Shown one piece after another: positions 1-7,308 of a DNA stretch of 25,116 nucleotides. Position 1 is the first letter of the stretch. Every line of letters starts with the position of its first letter. A program made the position numbers and the translations under genes. This DNA comes from RGIG7949 sp045628845 (GTDB lineage Bacteria > Bacillota > Clostridia > Oscillospirales > Oscillospiraceae): contig JAZQQE010000106.1 of assembly GCA_045628845.1 (NCBI GenBank), forward strand, positions 1-25,116. The letters run 5' to 3'. Below the pieces are notes generated by a model, which worked only from the letters and a program-made list of their open reading frames with translations, ran no database searches and was not told the DNA's origin.

Positions 1-29
1 ACGATCCGACTTTACCTTTCAGCCGGTTT

Positions 30-1928
30 TTATCCTTCTATTTCCATTGGCACGCAGTTTTTGAAGTCGAGCGCGAGGGCCTCGTCCTCGCTGAGGCCGA
101 GTATGACCTTCGCAAGGCAGCGGAGCGTGCACAGATGCGACACGACGACTATCTTCCCGTAGCCCGAGGCGCGCACCTCGTCCCAGAAGGAACGCACGCG
201 CGCGCAGACGTCGGTGTAGCTCTCGCCACCGGGCGCCTTCGCGGTGAAGCTGTGGCGGAAGCCGCTGAACGCGGGGTCAGAGAAGTATTTTTCGTATTTC
301 GGCTCGCTGCGGAGCTCCGTGGCCGTTCTGCCCTCGAACTCACCGAGCGAGCGCTCGCGCAGACGCGGGTCGTATACCGTCCTGACGGAGCCGGAAAACT
401 GCCTCGCCGTGAGCGCGGCGCGGCGCAGGTCGGAGACGAAGAACATCTCCGCGCCGTCGAAGACCGGGTCTCCGCGCAGGCCGCGTGCCTGCTCCTCTCC
501 CTTTGCCGTCAGCAGTACGTCGAGCTGGCCCGTGAACATGCCGCGCGGCGCGGCGTTCGTCGAGCTCTCCGCGTGGCGCACGAGCACGACCTTTATCTTC
601 CCGAAGCCGTCTTCGAGAAAAGCGCGCGCTCTCGCGAGCAGGGCTTCGCGTTCGTTTTCCGTTTTCCCGTCGAGCACCTCGCCGAGCAGGGCTGTGAGCA
701 TGCGCCCGATCCCGGGCCCCTGCGGGATCCCGAGCTCCATGAGCTCGCGCCCGCCGACGGCAAGTGCGGCGACGGTGAGGCAGGGCTTTTCTGCGAGTAT
801 GCGCTCTGCGAGCGCCTCGCCCTCGTCGAGCGCGGCGAGCCTGCCTTTTGCGGAGTCCGGCGCGCGGCAGGCGCCGTCGGCTCGCTTTATGCTGATGAAC
901 TTCCTGAACGTGTCCTCCCCGAGCTTCGCGAGAAGGTGGCGCATCCCCGCCTCGGACTTCGGGAGCGCGTCGTCGTGTATCCTGACGAGGAGCGCGACGA
1001 GCTCGCGCGTCTCCCGGTCGGCGCGCAGACGGCGCAGGCACTCGTCGGCCATGAAGGAGCCCGTCGCGCCGTGGCCCATAAAATGGCCGATTCCCGCGGA
1101 GTCGAGCGCGAATTTGGCGGGCTTTGCCATGTCGTGGAAGAGGAGCGCGAGGCGTACGGTGTCGTCCTGCGGTGCGGCGGCGACGGCGCGCACCGTGTGC
1201 TCCCACACGTCGTATATGTGATGCGGCGTCGGCTGAGGGAAGCCGACCATCGGACCGAGCTCGGGGATCGCCGCGGTGATGACGTCCGGATAGGCGAGCA
1301 GGGTCTCCGCGACGAAGCCGCCGCGCAGTATTCCGGGGAGCTCGGAGAAGACCCGCTCGACGGAGATGTCGGATATGAGCGGCGCACATTCGTGAAGCGC
1401 CGCGTCGGTCGCGTTCTCGGCGGCGAAGCCGAGCCGCGAGAGGAAGCGCAGTGCGCGCAGGAGGCGCAGAGCGTCCTCGCTGAAGCGCTCACGCGGGTCG
1501 CCCACACAGCGCAGAATGCCGTCCGCGAGGTCGCGCTCGCCGCCGAAGGGGTCGACGAGCCCGCCCGAGGGCGACAAAGCCATCGCGTTTATCGTGAAAT
1601 CGCGCCGCGCGAGATCGGCGCATATATCGTCCGTGAAGCTGACACCGGAGGGATGCCGCCTGTCGAGGTACGCGCCCTCAGTACGCAGCGTCGTTATCTC
1701 GACGGGGCGGTCGAGCAGCGCCGTGACGGTGCCGTGCTTTTCGCCCGTCAGAGCGACACGGTCGAAAAGAGCGCGCGTCTGCTCCGGGAGCGCGGCGGTG
1801 CAGACGTCCCAGTCTGCGGGCTCCGTGCCGAGCAGGCTGTCGCGCACGCAGCCGCCGACGGCCCACGCGGGATACCCCGCCTCTTCGAGCCGCCTGATCG
1901 CATATTCGGCTGATGCGTCGAGCTTCAT
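30..1928 (-). CDS. CCA tRNA nucleotidyltransferase fused to a C-terminal histidine phosphatase domain
   Basis: This 632-residue protein should add or repair the 3' CCA end of tRNAs in the cytoplasm. Residues 1-440 carry the class II CCA-enzyme head: VGGCVRD at 24-30, the metal-binding DWD at 39-41 and RRDFT at 108-112. An HD-type domain follows (H243, H265-D266). From about residue 445 a second domain begins, a phosphoglycerate-mutase-like histidine phosphatase: LVRHAES with catalytic His452, SLGEFEG with Glu530, and VVSHL with His598. Typical bacterial CCA enzymes are about 400-450 residues, so the last 190 residues are a true extra domain, with no stop codon between. I chose the ATG at 1928 because GGAGG lies 5 bases upstream; an in-frame start at 1958 lacks such a site. 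The phosphatase substrate is unknown; cyclic phosphate removal at tRNA ends is one idea, pure inference. Confidence 0.93.
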   Translation of the reverse strand: MKLDASAEYAIRRLEEAGYPAWAVGGCVRDSLLGTEPADWDVCTAALPEQTRALFDRVALTGEKHGTVTALLDRPVEITTLRTEGAYLDRRHPSGVSFTDDICADLARRDFTINAMALSPSGGLVDPFGGERDLADGILRCVGDPRERFSEDALRLLRALRFLSRLGFAAENATDAALHECAPLISDISVERVFSELPGILRGGFVAETLLAYPDVITAAIPELGPMVGFPQPTPHHIYDVWEHTVRAVAAAPQDDTVRLALLFHDMAKPAKFALDSAGIGHFMGHGATGSFMADECLRRLRADRETRELVALLVRIHDDALPKSEAGMRHLLAKLGEDTFRKFISIKRADGACRAPDSAKGRLAALDEGEALAERILAEKPCLTVAALAVGGRELMELGIPQGPGIGRMLTALLGEVLDGKTENEREALLARARAFLEDGFGKIKVVLVRHAESSTNAAPRGMFTGQLDVLLTAKGEEQARGLRGDPVFDGAEMFFVSDLRRAALTARQFSGSVRTVYDPRLRERSLGEFEGRTATELRSEPKYEKYFSDPAFSGFRHSFTAKAPGGESYTDVCARVRSFWDEVRASGYGKIVVVSHLCTLRCLAKVILGLSEDEALALDFKNCVPMEIEG

Positions 1929-2029
1929 CGCTGCCTCCGAAAAGATAATTCCGCGCACCGTCCGATGCCGGGGCGGGCAGGGCCGGAAGACCGGTCCGCT
2001 CCGCCTGCGGGGATGGCTGTGCGCCCATT

Positions 2030-2059
2030 ATTGTAGCATAAAAATAAGGCATATATCAA
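2030..2059 (-). promoter_or_regulatory. sigmaA-type promoter for the CCA enzyme gene
   Basis: On the minus strand, TTGATA (2054-2059) and TACAAT (2030-2035) are separated by 18 bases, and a TG sits one base before the -10 box, giving an extended -10 element. Transcription would start near 2023 and leave a GC-rich leader of about 95 bases before the ATG at 1928. It is divergent from the promoter at 2086-2114. Confidence 0.6.
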
Positions 2060-2085
2060 GCGTTGTGCGGTCACGGTGAATTGAC

Positions 2086-2114
2086 TTTGCAATTTGTCGG
2101 TGTTAGAATATAAT
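2086..2114 (+). promoter_or_regulatory. sigmaA-type promoter for the amidohydrolase-asnA group
   Basis: A perfect TATAAT lies at 2109-2114, with TTTGCA at 2086-2091 seventeen bases upstream. A TTGACT at 2081-2086 is closer to the -35 consensus but 22 bases away. A small hairpin (GCCGC-ATAGT-GCGGC) lies in the leader around 2136-2150, between the likely start of transcription and the first gene. Confidence 0.55.
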
Positions 2115-2177
2115 TTATTGGATTATACCCATAATGCCGCATAGTGCGGCGAATAACCTTTGCAAAGCAGGCGTAAA

Positions 2178-3056
2178 ATGGATACTCCTCTCGCCACGGA
2201 GCCCCGCTGTGAATGCCACGGGCACGTGATAATGGACGGCGTGGATTTCAAGAGCGCCGTCATGCTCCATAAATACGGGCCGGACCTCTCCGCCATCCGC
2301 TCGGCTCTCTCCGACGCGGAGGACGCGGGCGTCGAATACTTCCGCGACGGGGGAGACGCGCTCGGTGTTTCCGCGGCGGCGCGCTCGGTCGCGGCGGAGG
2401 AATTCAATATAGAATACGTGACCCCCGTTTTCGCAACGCATAAGAAGGGACGCTACGGCGGAATAGTCGGCCGCGCATTCGAGAACATGGCGGATTTCCG
2501 CGCCCTGCTCGCAGACGCGAAGGCGGCGAAGGCCGACTTCGTCAAGGTCATGGTCTCGGGTATCCTCGAATTCAGCTGCTTCGGCCTGCTCTCCTGCCCC
2601 TCGCTCACGGCCGGGGAGATGGCGGAGATAGCGCGCGCCGCGCACGGCGAGGGCTTCGCCGTCATGGCCCACTGCAACGGAGCGGACGCGGTCAAGGCCG
2701 CGGTCGCCGCCGGGATAGACAGCATTGAGCACGGCTACTACATGGACGATGCCGCGATAGCGGACCTCGCCGCCTCGGACACCATATGGGTGCCGACGCT
2801 CGCGGCGACCGCGGGCTTCATCGATCGCCCCGGAACGGGGCACGGCGTCGCCGCAAGGATAGTCGCCGATCAGCAGGCAAAGCTCGCGCGGGCCTCCGAG
2901 CTCGGTGCGAAGATAGCCAGCGGCTCCGACGCGGGAGCGTTCGGCGTTCCCCACGCGGCCGCACTTGAAATGGAACTGAAACTTTTGTCGTTTTTGAGCG
3001 TCGAACGGGTGGAAGCCGCCAACAGCGAGCTTCGCCGCCGTTTTCGCCGCGCATAG
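2178..3056 (+). CDS. Metal-dependent amidohydrolase family protein
   Basis: This 292-residue protein is a TIM-barrel amidohydrolase of the imidazolonepropionase/prolidase-like group; the substrate is not known. The metal ligands can be placed: HGH with His14 and His16, Lys123 (FVKVMVSG, probably carbamylated), His165 (MAHCNG), His185 (SIEHGYY) and Asp251 (GSDAG). It lacks the beta-sandwich part found in longer relatives, but the motif order is complete, so I read it as a naturally short form rather than a truncation. The start is uncertain: ATG at 2178 is preferred, though its ribosome site is weak, and a TTG at 2160 is in frame. It is the first gene of a plus-strand group, with asnA 12 bases downstream. 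It could cleave a cyclic amide or a proline or amino-acid amide; that is inference. Confidence 0.85.
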   Translation: MDTPLATEPRCECHGHVIMDGVDFKSAVMLHKYGPDLSAIRSALSDAEDAGVEYFRDGGDALGVSAAARSVAAEEFNIEYVTPVFATHKKGRYGGIVGRAFENMADFRALLADAKAAKADFVKVMVSGILEFSCFGLLSCPSLTAGEMAEIARAAHGEGFAVMAHCNGADAVKAAVAAGIDSIEHGYYMDDAAIADLAASDTIWVPTLAATAGFIDRPGTGHGVAARIVADQQAKLARASELGAKIASGSDAGAFGVPHAAALEMELKLLSFLSVERVEAANSELRRRFRRA

Positions 3057-3068
3057 TCAGGAGGAAGC

Positions 3069-4073
3069 ATGAAGACGTTCATCCCCGAGGGATATAAGTC
3101 CCCGCTCGGCCTTTACGACACGCAGAAGGCCATAGGCCAGATAAAAAGCATATTCCAGATAAAGCTCTGCTCCGCCCTGCACCTCAAAAGGGTGACGGCG
3201 CCGCTCTTCGTCGACCCGGCGACTGGCCTCAACGACAACCTCAGCGGCGTGGAGCGCCCCGTCGGCTTCGACATCCCCGCGACGGGGAGCGACGCGGAGA
3301 TAGTGCAGTCCCTTGCCAAGTGGAAGCGCCTCGCGCTCAAGCGCTACGGCTTCTTCCCCGGAAACGGACTCATCACGGACATGAACGCCATCCGCCGCGA
3401 CGAGGAGCTCGACAATATCCACAGCATCTACGTCGACCAGTGGGACTGGGAAAAGGTCATCACCGCCGACCAGCGCAGCACGGATTTCCTCGAGGCGACG
3501 GTGCGCCGCATCGTGTCCAGCATATGCGGGACGCTCGACGAGCTCCGCTGGACCTATGACGGACTCAATACCGAGCTCGCGCGCGAGGTGAAGTTCATCA
3601 CCTCCGACAAGCTCGAGAACCTCTACCCCGGAATGACCGCGAAGGAACGCGAGAACGCCTTTACCCGCGAATACGGGACGGTATTCATCGAGAAGATAGG
3701 CACGCCTCTCTCCGACGGCAAGCCGCACGACAGCCGTGCGCCCGACTACGACGACTGGGAGCTCAACGGCGACCTGCTCTTCTGGCACGACACGCTCGGC
3801 ATGGCGCTTGAAATAAGCAGCATGGGCATCCGAGTGGACGAGAAGAGCATGGCGAGCCAGCTCGCCGCCGCAGGCTGCACGGAGCGCTCGAAGCTCCTGT
3901 TCCACAGGATGGTGCTCTCCGGCGAGCTTCCGCTGACGATAGGCGGCGGCATCGGCCAGTCGCGCCTTTGCATGCTGCTGCTCGGCAAGGCCCATATCGG
4001 CGAGGTCCAGGCCTCGATATGGGACGAGGAGACCATGCGCATCTGCTCCGAGGCCGACGTACTGCTTCTCTGA
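3069..4073 (+). CDS. asnA: Aspartate-ammonia ligase (asparagine synthetase A)
   Basis: It makes asparagine from aspartate, ammonia and ATP, releasing AMP and pyrophosphate, in the cytoplasm. The protein is 334 residues, close to the usual 330. It is recognisable along its whole length: an early QKAIGQIK stretch, VDPATGLNDNLSGVERPV, the DMNAIRRDEELDNIHSIYVD region, and the late class II synthetase-like LPLTIGGGIGQSRLCMLLL motif. A strong AGGAGG ribosome site lies just before the ATG. It follows the amidohydrolase by 12 bases and is probably co-transcribed. No T-box leader is present, although many Firmicutes asnA genes have one. Confidence 0.97.
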   Translation: MKTFIPEGYKSPLGLYDTQKAIGQIKSIFQIKLCSALHLKRVTAPLFVDPATGLNDNLSGVERPVGFDIPATGSDAEIVQSLAKWKRLALKRYGFFPGNGLITDMNAIRRDEELDNIHSIYVDQWDWEKVITADQRSTDFLEATVRRIVSSICGTLDELRWTYDGLNTELAREVKFITSDKLENLYPGMTAKERENAFTREYGTVFIEKIGTPLSDGKPHDSRAPDYDDWELNGDLLFWHDTLGMALEISSMGIRVDEKSMASQLAAAGCTERSKLLFHRMVLSGELPLTIGGGIGQSRLCMLLLGKAHIGEVQASIWDEETMRICSEADVLLL

Positions 4074-4147
4074 TGCCGTTTCCGGCGTATATATAAAAAT
4101 CTCCGCGCCGCGGCGCACGTGCTCTGCGGCGGATGCGGGAGGCCGAA

Positions 4148-5398
4148 ATGAAAAAGATAATCTCAATAATTCTGCTTGTATGCATGACGGCGGCGCTTTT
4201 TACCGCCTGCGGGAATTCGCCGAAACCCTCGCCCGCGCCGCCGCGCGAGCCAGAGCCCGGTCTCTTCGAGTTCCTCAAGGATGACCGCGCGACGGTGTTC
4301 GCCGCGAACTTCGACGAGGACAAGCCCGTCTGCGTGACCTATACGCTGACGGACAACGGCGTCAGCAAACCGTCACCCGTATATGATGAGAATACCATCG
4401 ACGCCGTATTCGAGGCGCTCTGCGCCGTCACGGTAGGCGGCGAGAGCGAGGTATTCATCCCCGGCTACGAAAAGAGCATCGTCTTCACCATGGAGGACGG
4501 GCGCGAGTACGCATTCTCCTTCAACGTAGTGTCCGTCGACGTGGACGGGACGGATTACACCGTCGACAACGACGGGATGCTATGGTCGATAGACTTCCCG
4601 CTGTACTCCGGCGCGACGCTCGCAGACCTCTACGCGGGCGGCGACACGGCGCTCGCCTCTGCCATCAACGCCGGCGTCCCGACGGGCGCGGAGTTTTCCT
4701 ATAACGGCGGCGGCGTATCCTTTACGAGCGACGCGGAGACCGTCGGGGCCGCCGCGGACATCCTCCGTACGTACATGCCCGACGCCGCGCTCGACGAGGC
4801 GGAATTCCGACGCGACAGCGCCGACGAGACGCCGTTTTCCCTCAAGCTCATCATGGAGGACGGCTCGCAGTATACCTTCGCCTTCGCGGGCGACTGCCTC
4901 TGCCTGACGGCAGGCGGCAATCCGCTCTACTACCGCTGCACGGACGCCGTATCCGCGATCCTCGCCCTGCCCTTTGACGGATATTCCGAGCTCGTCCCAG
5001 ATCTCGACGAAAACGGCAGGAAGAGGGTGGACGACGCGCTCATTTCCGCCGACGGGACGGGCGCGGTGCTCCTTCTGCACTCTGAATACATAGCGACCGG
5101 CGCGAGCGTCATCGCCGCGCGGGACGTGACCGTGGCGGGCACGGAGTCAGCCATGCGCATAGTCTGCAATTACGGAGCCGAGAAGATCTACCGGCTTACT
5201 GCGGACTTCACCGCCGAGGCTGACGGAGAGACGTACGACCGCGGCTCGTTCCTGGCCCGCCTCATGTCTGACTGCGAGAGCCTCGATACGAAGAGCGATA
5301 AGAATGGTCTTGCCCCCGCGGAGTATGATTTCCTCTGGCGTGCGGAGCTCGACGACGCCGGGGATATAGTGAGGATGGAGAAGATAGATGTTGCTTGA
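4148..5398 (+). CDS. Predicted lipoprotein of unknown function with internal repeats
   Basis: I do not recognise a named family. The 416-residue protein starts with a lysine pair, a hydrophobic stretch and a lipobox ending in Cys21 (ALFTAC), followed by a short Pro-rich linker, so it should be anchored outside the membrane. The rest is an acidic beta-rich region in which two stretches resemble each other: IVFTMEDGREYAFSF and LKLIMEDGSQYTFAF each come about 70-80 residues after a helix-like segment. A weaker third copy may lie near IVCNYGAEKIYRLTADF. The ATG at 4148 fits the signal peptide and has GGGAGG just upstream; an in-frame start at 4133 would add five charged residues. Its end overlaps the thioesterase gene by 11 bases, so the two are probably translated together. 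Confidence 0.8.
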   Translation: MKKIISIILLVCMTAALFTACGNSPKPSPAPPREPEPGLFEFLKDDRATVFAANFDEDKPVCVTYTLTDNGVSKPSPVYDENTIDAVFEALCAVTVGGESEVFIPGYEKSIVFTMEDGREYAFSFNVVSVDVDGTDYTVDNDGMLWSIDFPLYSGATLADLYAGGDTALASAINAGVPTGAEFSYNGGGVSFTSDAETVGAAADILRTYMPDAALDEAEFRRDSADETPFSLKLIMEDGSQYTFAFAGDCLCLTAGGNPLYYRCTDAVSAILALPFDGYSELVPDLDENGRKRVDDALISADGTGAVLLLHSEYIATGASVIAARDVTVAGTESAMRIVCNYGAEKIYRLTADFTAEADGETYDRGSFLARLMSDCESLDTKSDKNGLAPAEYDFLWRAELDDAGDIVRMEKIDVA

Positions 5399-5780
5399 AC
5401 CGGGAATAAAGGGCGTATACGAGACGCTCGTTGACAATACGAACACGGCCGACAGCGTCGGAAGCGGGGGACTGCCCGTCTTTGCAACGCCTGCGATGAT
5501 AGCCTATATGGAGCTCGCGGCCTCCTCCTGCGTACAGCCTCTGCTCGATGAAGGAAAGACGACCGTCGGAACGCGCGTCAGCATCACGCACGACGCGGCG
5601 ACTCCCGTGGGGATGAAGGTCCGCGCTGAGGCGGAGCTCACGGAAATAGACGGCAAGCGCCTCGTCTTTGCCGTATCGGCATACGACGAATGCGGCATGA
5701 TAGGCTCGGGCATCCACGAGCGGTGCATCATCACCGCCGAGCGCTTCATGCAGCGCACCGAGGCAAAGCTCGTCAGATGA
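5388..5780 (+). CDS. FlK-like hotdog-fold acyl-CoA thioesterase
   Basis: This 130-residue protein matches the fluoroacetyl-CoA thioesterase (FlK) family of hotdog enzymes, which hydrolyse short acyl-CoAs. Thr34 (VFATPAM), Glu42 (YMELAA) and His68 (SITHDAATP) have the spacing of the Thr42/Glu50/His76 triad of FlK, and the GSGIHER motif follows at 106-112. The Phe-containing lid before the FAT motif, linked in FlK to fluoroacetyl selectivity, is replaced by a Gly/Asn/Thr-rich segment (residues 16-29), so the substrate is more likely an ordinary short acyl-CoA. Its start lies inside the end of the lipoprotein gene, which suggests translational coupling. A hairpin follows the stop codon. Confidence 0.88.
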   Translation: MLLEPGIKGVYETLVDNTNTADSVGSGGLPVFATPAMIAYMELAASSCVQPLLDEGKTTVGTRVSITHDAATPVGMKVRAEAELTEIDGKRLVFAVSAYDECGMIGSGIHERCIITAERFMQRTEAKLVR

Positions 5781-5788
5781 AAGACGCG

Positions 5789-5813
5789 GAGGCCGACGGT
5801 CGTCGGCCTCTTT
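5789..5813 (+). terminator. Hairpin after the thioesterase gene, probably a weak terminator
   Basis: A perfect 9-bp stem (GAGGCCGAC / GTCGGCCTC) with loop GGTC is followed by only three T residues. It sits between the thioesterase stop and the VanX-like gene. With such a short T run, and no clear promoter before the next gene, partial read-through is likely. Confidence 0.6.
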
Positions 5814-5831
5814 CCATATCCGGGAGGAAAA

Positions 5832-6677
5832 ATGAAGCATACCGCGATCATCGCCGCGGCCCTTCTCGCCCTCGTGCTGACGGGCTGCGCCATAGAGGAA
5901 AAGAACATGGACGGTCATACTGCCGAAACGGCGCTCCCCGCGCCGGCTCAAACACCCGCGCCGACTCCCGCAGCGACGCCCGCGCCCACTCCGACGACGA
6001 CCCCCGCACCCACTCCCGCTCCCTCGCCGGAGGCGGAGCGGAGCGCGGCGGAGGAGTACGGCTTCGTCAGCGTGGCGGAAGCGGTGCCGGACGCGATACT
6101 TGAAATAAGATACTATTCGACCTACAACTTTGTCGGCGAGCGCATAGACGGCTACGAGGCGCCCGCGGCGCTGCTGACCGCGGAGGCTGCGCAGGCGCTC
6201 CGCGCCGTGAGCGACGAGCTCGCCGCGAAGGGGTACAGACTGAAAATATACGATGCGTACAGGCCGCAGAGCGCCGTCGGGCACTTCATCCGCTGGGCGG
6301 AGGACACGGAGGATACGCGCATGAAGCCGTATTTTTACCCCGAGGTCGACAAGTCGAGGCTCTTCGAGCTCGGCTTCATCGCCTCGCGCTCGGGCCACAG
6401 CAGGGGCTCGACGGTCGACCTGACGCTGTTCGACATGGCGGCGGGGCACGACGCGGACATGGGTTCGCCGTTCGACTTCTTCGGCGACGTGTCACACTCG
6501 GACTACGTCGGTGAGCTCACGGCGGAGCAGCTCTCAAACCGCAGACTTCTGCGCGATGCGATGACGGCGCACGGCTTCCGCCCGCTTTCGACGGAGTGGT
6601 GGCACTTCACACTCGAAGACGAGCCGTATCCCGACACGTATTTCGACTTTCCCGTCACAGACTTGAACGGAGGCTGA
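5832..6677 (+). CDS. VanX/DdpX-like D-alanyl-D-alanine dipeptidase, lipoprotein
   Basis: The C-terminal two-thirds is a zinc dipeptidase of the M15D (VanX/DdpX) family, which cleaves D-Ala-D-Ala. The motifs are DAYRP with Arg144, SGHSRGSTVDL with zinc ligands His189 and Asp196, and EWWHF with Glu255 and zinc ligand His258. Residues 1-19 are a signal peptide with lipobox LTGC, and residues 36-66 are a Pro/Thr/Ala linker, so this copy works outside the membrane, unlike cytoplasmic VanX of vancomycin resistance. No vanH or vanA ligase is nearby, so a role in peptidoglycan turnover or scavenging is more likely than resistance. GGAGG precedes the ATG. Its stop codon lies one base before the next gene's ATG. 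Confidence 0.92.
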   Translation: MKHTAIIAAALLALVLTGCAIEEKNMDGHTAETALPAPAQTPAPTPAATPAPTPTTTPAPTPAPSPEAERSAAEEYGFVSVAEAVPDAILEIRYYSTYNFVGERIDGYEAPAALLTAEAAQALRAVSDELAAKGYRLKIYDAYRPQSAVGHFIRWAEDTEDTRMKPYFYPEVDKSRLFELGFIASRSGHSRGSTVDLTLFDMAAGHDADMGSPFDFFGDVSHSDYVGELTAEQLSNRRLLRDAMTAHGFRPLSTEWWHFTLEDEPYPDTYFDFPVTDLNGG

Positions 6678-6678
6678 T

Positions 6679-7224
6679 ATGATACTTACTACTGAAAGAC
6701 TCGTCCTGCGCCCGTGGGAGGACGCGGACGCCGCGGAGCTCTATGAGTACGCGAAGGACCCGCGCGTCGGCCCGTCGGCGGGCTGGCCTCCGCATACGAG
6801 CGTGAAGGACAGCCTCGGGGTCATCCGGACGGTACTGTCCGAGCCGGAGACGTACGCCGTGTGCCTCAAAGGCGGCGGCGCGGTCGGGAGCATAGGTCTC
6901 ATGGTCGGGAAGCAGAGCCATCTCGGCCTGCCCGATACGGAGGCGGAGATAGGCTACTGGTTAGGCGTCCCCTTCTGGGGCAGGGGACTCATCCCCGAGG
7001 CCGTGCGCGCCATGATGAAGTACGCCTTTGAGGACCTCGGGATGCAGACGCTGTGGTGCGGATACTACGACGGCAACGACAAGTCCCGCCGCGTGCAGGA
7101 AAAGTGCGGCTTCCGCTATCACCACACGACGGAAAACGAGCCCGTGCCCATAATGGGCGAGGTGCGTACCGACCACATCAGCCGCATCACCCGTGCCGAG
7201 TGGCTCGCGTTACAGACAGAATAA
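6679..7224 (+). CDS. GNAT-family N-acetyltransferase, RimJ/RimL type
   Basis: This 181-residue cytoplasmic enzyme should transfer an acetyl group from acetyl-CoA to an amine. The RimJ/RimL-type opening TERLVLRPWEDADAAEL, the middle strand AEIGYWLGVPFWGRG with the acetyl-CoA pyrophosphate loop (WGRGLIPEA) and the late GNDKSRRVQEKCGF motif are all present. The acceptor cannot be read from sequence; ribosomal protein or small-molecule amines are both known for this family. Its ribosome site (CGGAGG, 6668-6673) lies in the last codons of the VanX-like gene and only one base separates stop and start, so the two genes form one unit. Confidence 0.92.
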   Translation: MILTTERLVLRPWEDADAAELYEYAKDPRVGPSAGWPPHTSVKDSLGVIRTVLSEPETYAVCLKGGGAVGSIGLMVGKQSHLGLPDTEAEIGYWLGVPFWGRGLIPEAVRAMMKYAFEDLGMQTLWCGYYDGNDKSRRVQEKCGFRYHHTTENEPVPIMGEVRTDHISRITRAEWLALQTE

Positions 7225-7239
7225 AAAACGGCCGAAAAA

Positions 7240-7271
7240 AACAGCGCAGGGAAAATTCTCTGCGCTGTTTT
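7240..7271. terminator. Bidirectional terminator between the GNAT and dctP genes
   Basis: A 10-bp stem AACAGCGCAG / CTGCGCTGTT is flanked by a run of A on the left and T on the right. Read rightwards it ends the acetyltransferase unit; read leftwards it ends the TRAP transporter unit with a seven-T run. Confidence 0.88.
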
Positions 7272-7308
7272 CGTTATGTAGGCTATTCTGTGTCAGCAGT
7301 AACTGAGA

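Noticed and set aside
135..1913. 592-codon plus-strand open frame opposite the CCA enzyme gene
   Set aside because: The minus-strand gene has clear enzyme motifs and a ribosome site. The plus-strand translation is Arg/Glu/Ala-rich without motifs, typical of GC-rich antisense shadows.
4105..4116. Perfect 12-base palindrome GCGCCGCGGCGC before the lipoprotein gene
   Set aside because: Such palindromes are expected by chance in DNA this rich in GC; no T run or second copy gives it a role.
5832..6677. Vancomycin resistance determinant
   Set aside because: Only the VanX-like part is present, it is exported, and no vanH, vanA/B ligase or vanRS genes are in view.
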